A stretch of DNA of 64,000 bases from an uncultured Bacteroidales bacterium (GTDB lineage: Bacteria > Bacteroidota > Bacteroidia > Bacteroidales > Paludibacteraceae). How positions within the stretch are numbered: position 1 is the first letter of the stretch; the number at the start of each line of letters is the position of its first letter. The stretch spans positions 1-64,000 of the forward strand of contig CAIWCC010000039.1 of NCBI GenBank assembly GCA_903911085.1, read 5' to 3'. The position numbers were made by a program, and so were the translations under genes. Positions 7,732-17,605 of this stretch are shown one piece after another. The notes beneath the pieces were generated by a model, which searched no databases, had not been told where the DNA came from, and saw only the letters and a program-made list of their open reading frames with translations.

Positions 7732-8604
7732 TTATTTGCATATTGAATTCAACCAGCTTGAAAGTTCATCTTCAAAAATTTTCAAATATGGGAAACTCTG
7801 ACGATTACCAAACCCATGGCCACCATTGGTATAAATATGCATTGTTACGGAGATATTATTACGTTGCAATTCTTGATAATAATTTATACTGTTGGTTTGA
7901 TTTACAATTGGATCGTCTGAAGTTAGCATTAGAAAAGCAGGAGGTGTATCGTGTGTTACATTTAGTTCATTAGAATAATAATTAATTTCATCTTGTGTTG
8001 GATTCTCTCCTAACAATTGTTTTCGTGAACCTTCGTGCGTAATTCCATTTTTCATCGAAATAACAGGATAGATTAGAATCTGAAAATCTGGACGTGTATC
8101 TTTTGAGTAGTGTACCGCAATTGTTGAAGCTAAGTGACCACCAGCTGAGAAACCCATCACACCTATCTTCTTCGTGTTGATATTCCATTTCCCAGCATTT
8201 ATTTTTAAAATCCGCATGGCTTGTTCTGCGTCTTCCATTGGGATTTTGCAATGCCCATTGGGCATGCGATATTTTAAGACTGCCACTGTGATCCCAGAGT
8301 TATTAAACCAGTTTGCCCAATCACAACCTTCTTGACCCATAGATACTATGAAATATCCACCTCCAGGAAAAATTAAAACTGTTGTTCCGTTAGGATGCTC
8401 AGGATGATAAACTGTCAGTGTGGGAATTGTAACGTTAGCAATTCTACCTTCGGTCAATTTTTTTTCTTCAGTTGTAATACCACTTTCTGTTGGTACTCCC
8501 TTAGGCCAAAGTAAAATTATTTCCTGTTTTGGAACTTTGGTTTGTGCAAGAGCTATTGAACACATTGAAAAGAAAAGAAAAGTAAGAAGTTGTGTTTTTT
8601 TCAT
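7732..8604 (-). CDS. Secreted alpha/beta-hydrolase, acetyl-esterase type
   Basis: Starting at the ATG 8604, the protein is 290 aa and begins with a clean signal peptide (MKKTQLLTFLFFSMCSIALAQ). An upstream ATG at 8643 would add 13 residues that spoil it. The fold is the BD-FAE / acetylxylan-esterase branch: oxyanion motif FPGGGYF, nucleophile elbow GFSAGGH with Ser, acid Asp in TSDDPIV and His in NGGHGF. These enzymes remove acetyl or feruloyl groups from glycans outside the cytoplasm. It is the last gene of the glycan locus, now separated from the GH2 gene by an IS110-family insertion. The ester it cleaves is not determined. Confidence 0.85.
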   Translation of the reverse strand: MKKTQLLTFLFFSMCSIALAQTKVPKQEIILLWPKGVPTESGITTEEKKLTEGRIANVTIPTLTVYHPEHPNGTTVLIFPGGGYFIVSMGQEGCDWANWFNNSGITVAVLKYRMPNGHCKIPMEDAEQAMRILKINAGKWNINTKKIGVMGFSAGGHLASTIAVHYSKDTRPDFQILIYPVISMKNGITHEGSRKQLLGENPTQDEINYYSNELNVTHDTPPAFLMLTSDDPIVNQTNSINYYQELQRNNISVTMHIYTNGGHGFGNRQSFPYLKIFEDELSSWLNSICK

Positions 8605-8885
8605 ACGTAAATTATCTATTAATATCGAGGCAAAACGCCTCATTTTTATTTAAATATCAGTATTATATTATTTTACAAACAAAAGAAGAGAGAGCACTTG
8701 TCTCAAGGTAAATGCTACAATTGGCTTTTTGGGATATAAACAGCTAAGTGTTATAAAAATTTCATACACGTATTCTAATCACTCTCTTGGGTACTTAGCT
8801 GTTGAGGTCAGTTTCATTTTCGACTTCAATGTTGTTCGCAAACAACGGGTGTCAGAAAAAATCGACCTTTGTATTGTTCATTGTA

Positions 8886-10143
8886 TTAACTTGCCTTTAC
8901 GATAGGTGGCAGTTCCTTTAATTCAACGGCATATCCTAATTCGCTTTTCAGATAGGCTTTGCGTTTAGCTTCAGTTCTACTTATCAAATATTCTGCTCCA
9001 AGTTCTTTAAACTCACATTTATCATTCAAGATATGATAGACAGACTTCAGGATCGAATGTCCTACTGCTATTAAGGCTCTTTTTTTGCCTCGTCGGGCTG
9101 CCAGTTTTTAGTATCTTTCTCGATAAAATGTTTTCTTGGTTCTTGTTGCTGCCCAAGCAATTTCGGTAAGTACTGCTTTTACTTGCTTGCTTGTTTCCTT
9201 GTGTGGTACTTCCGCTTTTTTTTTACCGGCACTCTCGTTGTTTCCAGGTGCCATGCCAGCCCACGAAGCCAAATGTTTTTCGGTGGTAAAAACGCTCATG
9301 TCCAAATCAATTTCCGCAACCAAGTCCTCGACTCTCTTAGAGCTAATTCCTGGTACTTTTTTCAGTAGTTCCAATGCATTGTCGTAATGTGATAAGACTA
9401 ATTATATGTGCTTGCTCAGACTTTCAATGGTCTGCTCGGTGTCCGCAATTTCTTTGCGAATAAGCTGAAACAAATGCACATGGTGTTCGGTAATAAATCC
9501 CTGACAAGCTTAGTAAATTTCCGCCTTACTTGCCTCTAACTTTTTGTGATAAACTTCCTCTATATCCTGCATGGTTACTTCCATGCAATCGCAGAGCTTG
9601 TTAATCAGCTTTGTACCTACAGCTCCAGAGGTTGAACTTAATACACTCGACAACTTTATATTGGCATCTTTCAAAATACGGATAATCCGATTTTTGTTCG
9701 ATGCATTACTTTGTATCAAAGTGGTTCGGTATCGTGTTAAATCACGTATTTCCCGTTGCCCTTTCGCTGGTATGTAACTTGGCTTTAAAAGTCCAGCTAG
9801 TAACAACTTGCAAACCCATGCACTGTCTTTTTTGTCTGTCTTATGACCCGGAACATATTTAACGTGAGCGGCATTCACAATCTAAACTGTTAGTCCTGCA
9901 TGCTCCAGTATGTTATAAACCGGTTTCCAAAAATACGCCGGTACTTTCCATGGCTACATGACTGATGCCATGTTCCAATAACCAATCTCTCAATTCTTTC
10001 AAAGAACTCGTGACGGTGGAAAACTCGCGTGTTTGCTTTTTTATTCCTTCACCGTCGATGGTAGCTACAACTACCTTCTTGTGTACATCAAGTCCGCATC
10101 CACGTGATACGACTTGCTTAAATGATACTTGAGATGCTTCCCT
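8886..10143 (-). pseudogene. IS110-family transposase, inactivated
   Basis: The frame shows an IS110-type DEDD N-terminal domain (GLDVHKKVVVATIDG, MESTGV, HVKYVPGHKTDKKDS) and the C-terminal transposase_20 domain (LLKKVPGIS...ASWAGMAPGNNES...KKAEV). It is broken by a start codon changed to AGG at 10143-10141, a one-base T-run insertion near 9925, and four in-frame stops at about 9879, 9510, 9400 and 9108. It ends at the TAA 8888-8886. Each stop stands where glutamine would fit, as TAA for CAA or TAG for CAG. An orphan left end at 13222-13384 retains the ATG, which fixes the original start. It cannot make a working transposase. Confidence 0.9.
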
Positions 10144-10276
10144 TAGTGTTTTGTTTTATGTTGTGGCTTATGCCACCCCCAAAATACAAAACTTCTAATT
10201 ACTAACGACCTTCCTGTTTGCGCCAAATTTTCATTCTCTCGGGCGTTAGCTTATTGTCATGTGGGTTTCATTTTAG
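10144..10276 (-). other. IS110 left-end non-coding region, candidate bridge-RNA locus
   Basis: This non-coding 133 bp between the IS end and the transposase start is nearly identical to 13249-13384 and contains a GTGGC-TTAT-GCCAC hairpin near 10164. In IS110-group elements the left non-coding end encodes the bridge RNA that guides recombination. That assignment here rests on position and conservation only. Confidence 0.4.
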
Positions 10277-10359
10277 TATTGACTTTGGTTTGTTTATTTT
10301 TGATAAATTAGATTGTTTTAGACATAAAAAAAAAGATTGAACGTAAAAAAGCCCACTAT

Positions 10360-13023
10360 CTATTTCGTCTCCAATTGAATTTCATCACCTGCAAGACCTT
10401 CTGAAACAGCTTTTAATTTAATCTGACCAGAGCTGCCAGCCTTGGACCGCACAATTACCAATGCCAATCCGTTAAAGGCTTTGCGTTCTTTAGACAAAAA
10501 TGATTCAAAGCTGGTTGCATCTCCATTATCGGTGGCTACAATTTCAGCCGGTCCCGAAATCTCAAATTTAATGGAGTTGGCAGAACGTGGCACTTGTAAC
10601 CCATCTTTATCGGCAACAGTTACCGTAATAAACGAAAGGTCGTAACCATCGGCTTTGATTGTTTTTCTATCCGCTTTGAGTAGCAGTTTTGCAGCAACAT
10701 CAGTAGTTTTTACGGTGTTTTCTGCCCATTTCCGGTCATTTATATAGGCAATTACTTGAAGTTCACCGGGTTGATAAGCCACGCTATCCCACAGCAAACG
10801 GTATTGAAACTGCTCTTTCTTTTTGCGTCCCAATGATTTTCCATTGAGAAAAAGTTCAGCTTCGTCACCCGAAGTGTAAACATGAACCGGTGTATTTTGA
10901 CCTACTCTATCCGCCCAGTTCCAATGGGGTAAAATATGCGCCATTGGCAGTTCGGGACGCCAGTGTGCCTGATAAAGATAGAACCGATCTTTTTTAAAAC
11001 CACAAAGGTCGACAATTCCAAAATAGGAGCTGCGTGATGGACATTTTATCTTTCCCAACTCTTTAAGTTCCTTTTCCATTTTGGCTTTGTCGGCTTCATT
11101 ATGAAAATTCAACAGGTTGGTCATATCACTATAGAAGGGTGTTGGTTCACCCAAATAATCAAACCCTGTCCAAACAAACTCGCCTGCAACATGCGGATTT
11201 TCATCCAAGGCTTTAAATTGATCGTCGGGCAAATAACCCCAATCTGGCGCATACAAATCATAAGAACTCACCTGAAACAGTCCTATTCCATTACTTTTAT
11301 CATGGGATACCGGAAAAACATACTCACCACGTGAACTCACACAAGAGGAGGTTTCGCTACCAATAATCGACTTTTCGGGATTTTTAGCTTTAAATTTTGG
11401 GTAAACGGCAAGAGTATAGTTTAGACCGAAAACATCAACGCTATTTTGAAAGCCGCTGAATCCGGCACTTCCACTATTTGCCCCAACAGTAACCGTGCGA
11501 GTGGAATCTTCGGCATGAATAATATCTCTTAATTTCTTAGCAATAATTATTCCTACTGGTTCGTTAAGTTCCATAATTTCATTGCCTATACTCCACTGAA
11601 TTACAGATGGATGGTTACGGTCGCGACGTACCAAAGCCCTTAAATCGCGGGCATGCCAATCGTTGAATAAAACTCCGTAGTCGTTTTTAGTTTTACCTTT
11701 CGCCCAACAATCAAATGATTCGACCATCACCAAAATACCCATCCGGTCGCACAAATCCAGTAATTCCGGTGCTGGCATATTATGGCTGGTTCGCAAGGCA
11801 TTAACCCCCATTTCCTTTAGAATTTCTAATTGACGCTCAGCGGCACGTGTGTTAAATGCCGTACCTAATGCCCCCAAATCGTGATGATTACAAACACCAT
11901 TCAAAGCGATACGTTCTCCATTGAGAAAAAAACCTTTTGCAGGATCAAATTTTATCGTTCGTATTCCAAAGGTAGATTCGTAAGTATCCACTATTGATTT
12001 GCCTTGTTCAACGGTAGTTACTGCCACATAAAGACTTGGTTTGTCGAGCGTCCACAAAATCGGACTTTTAACTATGCCTGAAGTGTTCAGCGTGATTTTT
12101 CCGTTGGCACCAATTTTTCCTGCAACAGATTCAAACTCGCTTACAGCCGTTTCGCCTTTAACACCGGCATTATTTAATTCAAAAATCTGTGTCTTAACTT
12201 TCACATCAACTTTTTTATTTGACTGATTATCAACAGATACTCTCAAATTCAAACTTGCAGATGTTTTGGAAACCTGCGGCGTAGTAAGGTAAGTTCCCCA
12301 ATGCGCTACATGCACGGGGTTCGTTTTCACCAACCATACATTTCGGTAAATTCCACTGCCCGGATACCACCGCGATGAGTTTGCTAGATTATTTAAACGA
12401 ATGGATAAAACATTATCAGCTCCAAATTTAATATAGGGTGTTAAATCCAACCGAAATGAGCTATAACCATACGCCCATCCTCCTACAAATTGCCCATTGA
12501 GCCAAACCATTGGAAAAGACATAGCACCATCAATATCGATGAAAAAAGATTGCCCTTTATCGGAAGTTGAAAGTTGAAAATTTTTGCGATACCAGCCTAC
12601 ACCAGCCCATGGAAGCTTTCCGGTACCTCCCGGAAGTGCATAATCGAATGCACCTTCAATGCCCCAATCGTGCGGTAAATTGAGCTTTCGCCAGTTGGAA
12701 TCATCAAAATTTGCCTGAACGTAACTTACATTGCTCCCTAAATTTCCAGTTGGGCGCTTTGTTGCCTGAACAGAATCCGTCGGTAAAATAAGATCTGCCC
12801 CATTGGCACAAATCCAATCTTTCACAACTGAATAATCTAACTGGCTCTTCACAACTTTGCCTTTTGCATCTTTTTCAACAATATCGGTAGGATCATCCTT
12901 TTGAAAACGCCAATCTGCATTGAAAAGTATCCGTTCTATACTCGGTTTCTGTGTTTGTGCCAATAAATTGATAGTGCAAAATAATGCAATGGAAAGCAAC
13001 AATGTTTTGGTTTGATTTGTCAT
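10360..13023 (-). CDS. GH2 family beta-galactosidase-like enzyme
   Basis: This 887-aa secreted protein has a signal peptide ending LLAQ at residue 22. Domains in order are the GH2 sugar-binding jelly roll (about 30-235), an immunoglobulin-like domain (about 240-355), the TIM barrel (about 357-680) and C-terminal Ig-like/DUF4982-type domains. Catalytic residues are visible: N481-E482 in WSIGNEI (acid/base) and E557 in IIGSETSS (nucleophile). Bacteroidetes GH2 enzymes of this layout are mostly exo-acting beta-galactosidases, but beta-glucuronidase and others share the fold. The gene is flanked by IS110 material on both sides and still looks intact. It lies in the distal part of the glycan locus. 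Confidence 0.88.
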   Translation of the reverse strand: MTNQTKTLLLSIALFCTINLLAQTQKPSIERILFNADWRFQKDDPTDIVEKDAKGKVVKSQLDYSVVKDWICANGADLILPTDSVQATKRPTGNLGSNVSYVQANFDDSNWRKLNLPHDWGIEGAFDYALPGGTGKLPWAGVGWYRKNFQLSTSDKGQSFFIDIDGAMSFPMVWLNGQFVGGWAYGYSSFRLDLTPYIKFGADNVLSIRLNNLANSSRWYPGSGIYRNVWLVKTNPVHVAHWGTYLTTPQVSKTSASLNLRVSVDNQSNKKVDVKVKTQIFELNNAGVKGETAVSEFESVAGKIGANGKITLNTSGIVKSPILWTLDKPSLYVAVTTVEQGKSIVDTYESTFGIRTIKFDPAKGFFLNGERIALNGVCNHHDLGALGTAFNTRAAERQLEILKEMGVNALRTSHNMPAPELLDLCDRMGILVMVESFDCWAKGKTKNDYGVLFNDWHARDLRALVRRDRNHPSVIQWSIGNEIMELNEPVGIIIAKKLRDIIHAEDSTRTVTVGANSGSAGFSGFQNSVDVFGLNYTLAVYPKFKAKNPEKSIIGSETSSCVSSRGEYVFPVSHDKSNGIGLFQVSSYDLYAPDWGYLPDDQFKALDENPHVAGEFVWTGFDYLGEPTPFYSDMTNLLNFHNEADKAKMEKELKELGKIKCPSRSSYFGIVDLCGFKKDRFYLYQAHWRPELPMAHILPHWNWADRVGQNTPVHVYTSGDEAELFLNGKSLGRKKKEQFQYRLLWDSVAYQPGELQVIAYINDRKWAENTVKTTDVAAKLLLKADRKTIKADGYDLSFITVTVADKDGLQVPRSANSIKFEISGPAEIVATDNGDATSFESFLSKERKAFNGLALVIVRSKAGSSGQIKLKAVSEGLAGDEIQLETK

Positions 13024-13083
13024 TTTTATGAATTTATAAAAGTATTTGTAGTCTGCTTTTCAACAACGGCGCAGAAAATTAAT

Positions 13084-13248
13084 TTAATGAAATAGCACTG
13101 ATTTATCAACAACTTTACGTTCTTTACCTTTCTGTTTCCAGTCTAACTTAAGTTCGTAAGCTTCACCTGCCTGAAAATACTGAACTGAAATTTTATGCAA
13201 ACCTTTCGTTAAAGCAACTTCTTTAAATGATACTTGAGGTGCTTCCAT
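13084..13248 (-). pseudogene. PA14-domain gene tail fused in frame to an IS110 start
   Basis: A 54-codon frame starts at the ATG 13248, which belongs to the IS110 left end (MEAPQVSFK), and runs in frame into VALTKGLHKISVQYFQAG then EAYELKLDWKQ, ending at 13084. The second part is the last strands of a PA14 carbohydrate-binding domain, as found at the end of many GH2, GH3 or GH20 enzymes. The upstream catalytic part of that gene is missing. The simplest reading is an IS-linked deletion that removed the body of a glycosidase and most of the IS. Whether the small fusion is translated is unknown. Confidence 0.65.
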
Positions 13249-13384
13249 TAGTGTTTTGCTTTATGTTGTAGCTTATGCCACCCCAAGAATACAAAACTTC
13301 TAATTACTAACGACCTTCCTGTTTGCGCCAAATTTTCATTCTCTCGGGCGTCAGTTTATTGTCATGTGGGTTTCATTTTAGTAT
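13222..13384 (-). repeat. Orphan IS110 left end (second copy)
   Basis: This direct repeat of 10117-10276 differs by only about ten changes in roughly 160 positions. It includes the whole left non-coding end plus the first nine or so codons of the transposase. No right end or recombinase follows. It serves as the reference showing that the longer copy lost its ATG. Confidence 0.85.
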
Positions 13385-13518
13385 AATTTTTATTGTTGGG
13401 AATTCAACTCAACCAAATTTAGCATCAATAGAATATCTTAAAGAAACAAATTACACAATATAAAACAGTCAGACAACTCGAAATGAAGCCTTATAGTGGA
13501 GGATATTGAACATCAAAA

Positions 13519-15726
13519 TTACTCCTTAAAATATGTTGTCCATCTTGTAGACATTATCTTTCTTGCATTATTTCCAACATTGGGAAGGTTCGACAGTGGT
13601 GTGAAATCATAATTTCCCTTCACATTACAAGTGTAAAACCGTATTGAATTATCACTTAACAAAAAAGCAACTTCATCTACATAATCTAAGTTGGCATCAA
13701 CGCATTTCACATCTTTTATGGTAACAGGGATTATATCAATGGATTTGGTAATATCTATAGATGATACAGAACCATTCATTTCTCCTTTTATTTGAACTTG
13801 ATTATTGTTTGTTTTTGTGACAATAAGCAAATTGTCTAATGACCTTGTATTATCAACATATAATATATTTTGAGTTCTCATTCCCAACAATTGTATAAAA
13901 TCACTAGAATGGATTGTACCAAATCGTGAGTTAATTTGAGTTGTCAATAAATCATCTACAGCATAAGAAAAATTTTGACATGTTGCTCCATTGTTTACAA
14001 ATACTTTTTCATACACCGTAAATTTGATATTGGTTCCGTTTGATCGTGCGACAACTATTTCATCCGGATCACCGAAAAAAGTGTTGGTTTTTCCAGCATA
14101 ATTTCTTTTTAAATTTAACGCTGTTAAGCCAACAAAATTACCGTCGGTAGTAGTTGATACTAAATTATCGCATTTAGTATAATAAGTGCTCATATAGTTG
14201 TAGAACTCAGCCGAAAGTTGTCCTGCTTTTGACTTTACAACAAGAATTTCATCAATCATTTTGAAATCAACTTTCACCCGAGTTGCATCTATAACAGAAC
14301 CTGAAAAAACCCAGTCTCTGTAACGATTCTCATTGTTATTATACCATGTACCTATGTTACTATTATATGTGTCAAAGATTTTAACTTTATCACCAAAAAC
14401 AGTAATCGTACTTTGGTTGTAGGTTTTAGGCTTTTCTGTCCATTTGTTATTCATCATTTGCGATCTATCATTTACATAATAATCGGCAGGATTCATTGAA
14501 GGGTAAGAGGAAGGGCTTTTATCGTAATTGAGCAATATATCAACAAACCGTTTCAATATAAGTCTCCCTGTATAATCAGGAGTTTGCTCATATTGACCAA
14601 CTCTATTTGTCGTCTGTTCAGCGGGATTATAAAAATTAAACAAATAAAATGAAGGCTCAAATTGAACAAGATTTCCTCCTCGCCTGAATGTTTCTAAAGT
14701 GAATGCAGCCATCAATTCAATAGGCATGTTAAGATAAGCATCGGAATACCATCTGATACTTCCATCGCTCCACATAGGAAGTGATTGATTATCTTTCTCA
14801 GACCACCACCAACTTTGAACACTATAACCCCATTTGTTATTGCTTCTAAAATTGGCCATTGTACGAGAGTATTGCAAAGCGATAATTTCAGATCCCCAAC
14901 CATTATTATTAAAATCAATGGTAAGTGTACTGTCCAATATATCACAGGCCTTTTCTAAGTTTGGAAGCCACATCCCATAATTCGTTGGATCTGTATAAGC
15001 CATATTCCAATCGTGGTCACCCCAAACCAGTTTTTTATTATATTTTTTGCAAATAGAAGCAATCTCAGTTGTAAGTGTTAAGTCAACGGCAAACCCATGT
15101 CCATTATCTTTTTGTGCATTGCTTCCCAGAAGTTCATGAAAACGAACTCCTTTCACTACATCATACTTGGCAAAAATATCTTCCAAACAGTCAAGATCTA
15201 TTGGTAAACTTTTTATTGTTTCCGGCTTTAGATATCTTCTTTTCACAAGTGGTTGAGTTCCTAATTCTCCATTTTGGTTTGTGTAAATGCCCGATGAATA
15301 TATTTCTAAATAGATACCTATGTTTTTTGATTTAAAATAATTAAATGTATGAAGTAAAGCAGGATCAATACGATTAATCCCAATTGCAGGTGAACCTTGC
15401 CCATAACCACTTTCTTTATAAAGCCATGTCGGATATATAAGAACTGACACATTGTATTTTGACTGCAAAGGTGAAATTCCATTATAAATATTCTCGAGTG
15501 CATTATCTAGTAAATTCAAATTATCCTTATATTTGGCTACAAGCTCACCCCCTTTTATTCCTTCATCGACTTCGAACATTAACTCTTTTTCTCCCGTAAT
15601 AGTAGTAACAGGTGGAATAACAGGTGGAATAATTGGTTCGACAGGTTTACATGCTGAGAATGTCAGATATAATAATGTTAGTATTACCATGTTATATTTT
15701 ATTAAATATTGATTCTTAGTTTTCAT
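13519..15726 (-). CDS. Lipoprotein of the glycan locus, putative glycosidase
   Basis: This 735-aa protein begins with a lipoprotein signal ending LTFSAC (Cys26), followed by a proline-rich linker with a PVIPP repeat, so it should be membrane-anchored. Residues about 50-430 show alternating strand and helix motifs (NVSVLIYPTWLY, GIYLEIYSSG, VVKGVRFHELLG, KLVWGDHDWN, WGYSVQSWWWS) that suggest a TIM-barrel glycosidase with acidic and aromatic residues at strand ends. The C-terminal 300 residues look beta-rich. I do not recognise a CAZy family. It starts 11 nt inside the end of the GH35 gene, so the two are translationally coupled. Confidence 0.6.
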   Translation of the reverse strand: MKTKNQYLIKYNMVILTLLYLTFSACKPVEPIIPPVIPPVTTITGEKELMFEVDEGIKGGELVAKYKDNLNLLDNALENIYNGISPLQSKYNVSVLIYPTWLYKESGYGQGSPAIGINRIDPALLHTFNYFKSKNIGIYLEIYSSGIYTNQNGELGTQPLVKRRYLKPETIKSLPIDLDCLEDIFAKYDVVKGVRFHELLGSNAQKDNGHGFAVDLTLTTEIASICKKYNKKLVWGDHDWNMAYTDPTNYGMWLPNLEKACDILDSTLTIDFNNNGWGSEIIALQYSRTMANFRSNNKWGYSVQSWWWSEKDNQSLPMWSDGSIRWYSDAYLNMPIELMAAFTLETFRRGGNLVQFEPSFYLFNFYNPAEQTTNRVGQYEQTPDYTGRLILKRFVDILLNYDKSPSSYPSMNPADYYVNDRSQMMNNKWTEKPKTYNQSTITVFGDKVKIFDTYNSNIGTWYNNNENRYRDWVFSGSVIDATRVKVDFKMIDEILVVKSKAGQLSAEFYNYMSTYYTKCDNLVSTTTDGNFVGLTALNLKRNYAGKTNTFFGDPDEIVVARSNGTNIKFTVYEKVFVNNGATCQNFSYAVDDLLTTQINSRFGTIHSSDFIQLLGMRTQNILYVDNTRSLDNLLIVTKTNNNQVQIKGEMNGSVSSIDITKSIDIIPVTIKDVKCVDANLDYVDEVAFLLSDNSIRFYTCNVKGNYDFTPLSNLPNVGNNARKIMSTRWTTYFKE

Positions 15727-17560
15727 TTTTTAAGCTATTTAAAATAGGCAATTCCTGTCCACCTAAGATATTTTCACTGGCACCTATAAAATCTAATACC
15801 ACAATTTCATTTGCCCCTTTCTTTAACCATACACCGGGCAAATACATAGTTTGTGTAGGTCCGATATTCCAATATCGACCTAAACAATGTCCATTAACCC
15901 ATACAAGACCCTTCCCCCATGTACTCATATCCAAAAAGCAATCTTTTATTTCATTCAGTTTAATAGTCGCTTTGTGAAATGCTGGCATTAGCGTAGTGCC
16001 AATTTGATATTTTAATTTAGAAGGAGCATTTTCATTATTCAAAGCAAAAGGATATATATTCCAATTGATTAATTCTGAAATATCCCCCATTATGTTTTTC
16101 AACAAAACATTTCCAATAATACCTTTTCTGTCATGAATAAAACTTTCAGAATTAATTCGACCCATCACGTCAACAATTATTTCAAGTTTCACCGGTTTTT
16201 CTCTTTTTGGCAAAACACAGCTATATTTTTGTTTTCGGCGGTCAAGAGTTGCAATCTTTTTTCCGTCAATAAAAATTAAAGCATAATCGTGAATTTCTTT
16301 AAATTTTAAAGAATCTGCTTCCCCTTTATTTAAAGTAGTGCTATATACAATATATCCAAACCCTTGATTATATGCCTCCATATTTTTAGGACGTAAATCT
16401 TTTATTGGCTCAGGAAGGTTATTAAGCACTAAAGCAAATTCTGTTGTTTTGAATTTTTTAATAGTCATTGTGGGTATTCTTCGTGGAATTGCTGGCAATT
16501 TCTCAGTTGAATCAAAATATTGACTAATAGTTTTACGGAGTTCAAGGTATTTTGGTGTTTCCCAACCTGCTTCGCTAATTGGTGCATCGTAATCGTAACT
16601 CGAGGTTTGAGGATTGTATTTATTTGGATATTCATCAGAACAATTTGCTCCGCTCCACATACCAAAAGAGGTACCACCATGTAACATATAAAAATTAAAC
16701 GAATAATTTCTTTGAAGAAAGTACGTTAAACTTTTTACAATAGGATTAGTATAAACTGTTCCATGCTTTTCACCCCAATGGTCAAGCCAACCAGGATAGA
16801 ATTCACTTACTAAAACAGGACCTTTTGGTTGATGTTTACGTAACGAATCTATGGCTTCTTTTGGGTTTTCTGATGTTCCAAAATTAACGGTCGTAAAAAT
16901 ATCTTTTCTAATATCATTATAATGAGTAAAATAATCACAGTGATATAATGGCACATTAAATCCTGCCTCAACTATATAGTCTCTAATTTTACCTAGATAA
17001 ACAGTATCGCTAGCGTAGTGACCATATTCATTTTCAACTTGGGTCATAATAATTGGACCGCCTTTGGTTACTTGTAGTGGAGCTAATTCCCTGCCGACCT
17101 CCAACAAATATTTTCTAGATCGTTCCAAAAAATAGGAATCTTGTGTACGAAATTTTATATCCTCTTTTTTGAGTAACCACCAAGGAAAACCACCCATATC
17201 CCACTCTGCACAAACATAAGGCCCTGGACGAAGTATTACCCATAAGCCCTCTTTTTGTGCTAACTTACAGAAGGAAGCAGCATCAGCCATCTCCTTCCAA
17301 TAAAATTGATTAGGTTTAGGTTCTATAGTATTCCAAAATAGATATATGGTAACTGTATTTAAACCCATTGCCTTTAACATTTGAAGACGATGTTGCCAAT
17401 ATTCCCGAGGAATGCGTGTTGGGTGCAATTCGCCTGAACGGATAACAAAGGGTTTCCCATCCAACATAAAATCTTTATCACCAATTGCGAAGTTGTGTAT
17501 TTGTGCTATGGCACTTGTCCAAATTGTTAGAGCACTAAAAAAAAGCAGTATCTTTTTCAT
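15716..17560 (-). CDS. GH35 family beta-galactosidase
   Basis: This 614-aa secreted enzyme has a signal peptide ending TSAIAQ at residue 20. The GH35 TIM barrel is unmistakable: SGELHPTRIPREYWQHRL, NTVTIYLFWN, LRPGPYVCAEWDMGGFPWWL, then the acid/base E178 in TQVENEYG and the nucleophile E253 in VSEFYPGW. C-terminal jelly-roll domains end with GLVWVNGHCLGRYWNIGP, also typical. GH35 enzymes remove terminal beta-linked galactose. The 3' end overlaps the lipoprotein gene by 11 nt, and the GH92 gene stops 46 nt upstream, so all three are one transcript. Confidence 0.95.
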   Translation of the reverse strand: MKKILLFFSALTIWTSAIAQIHNFAIGDKDFMLDGKPFVIRSGELHPTRIPREYWQHRLQMLKAMGLNTVTIYLFWNTIEPKPNQFYWKEMADAASFCKLAQKEGLWVILRPGPYVCAEWDMGGFPWWLLKKEDIKFRTQDSYFLERSRKYLLEVGRELAPLQVTKGGPIIMTQVENEYGHYASDTVYLGKIRDYIVEAGFNVPLYHCDYFTHYNDIRKDIFTTVNFGTSENPKEAIDSLRKHQPKGPVLVSEFYPGWLDHWGEKHGTVYTNPIVKSLTYFLQRNYSFNFYMLHGGTSFGMWSGANCSDEYPNKYNPQTSSYDYDAPISEAGWETPKYLELRKTISQYFDSTEKLPAIPRRIPTMTIKKFKTTEFALVLNNLPEPIKDLRPKNMEAYNQGFGYIVYSTTLNKGEADSLKFKEIHDYALIFIDGKKIATLDRRKQKYSCVLPKREKPVKLEIIVDVMGRINSESFIHDRKGIIGNVLLKNIMGDISELINWNIYPFALNNENAPSKLKYQIGTTLMPAFHKATIKLNEIKDCFLDMSTWGKGLVWVNGHCLGRYWNIGPTQTMYLPGVWLKKGANEIVVLDFIGASENILGGQELPILNSLKNEN

Positions 17561-17605
17561 TATTTTTTATTTATCAAATATGTGTTATTATTATTTCCAT
17601 AATTA

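Larger units (their letters stand above)
8811..10276 (-). mobile_element. IS110-family insertion sequence, decayed
   Basis: The left end (10276) is set by where identity to a second copy at 13222-13384 stops. The right end is approximate: a GTTTCATTTT stretch at 8811-8820 repeats the one at 10266-10275 and may mark the core target sequence. An inverted repeat CAGCTAAGT/ACTTAGCTG (8741-8749, 8793-8801) lies just outside. IS110 elements lack long terminal inverted repeats, so ends are uncertain by tens of bases. Confidence 0.65.

Noticed and set aside
8886-10143. Stop-codon reassignment to glutamine
   Set aside because: Intact genes throughout the window end at TAA or TGA as expected, and this frame also has a frameshift and a lost start codon, so decay explains it.
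13519-15726. Assignment of the lipoprotein to GH98
   Set aside because: Some barrel-like strand motifs look similar, but I could not match the family's key segments.
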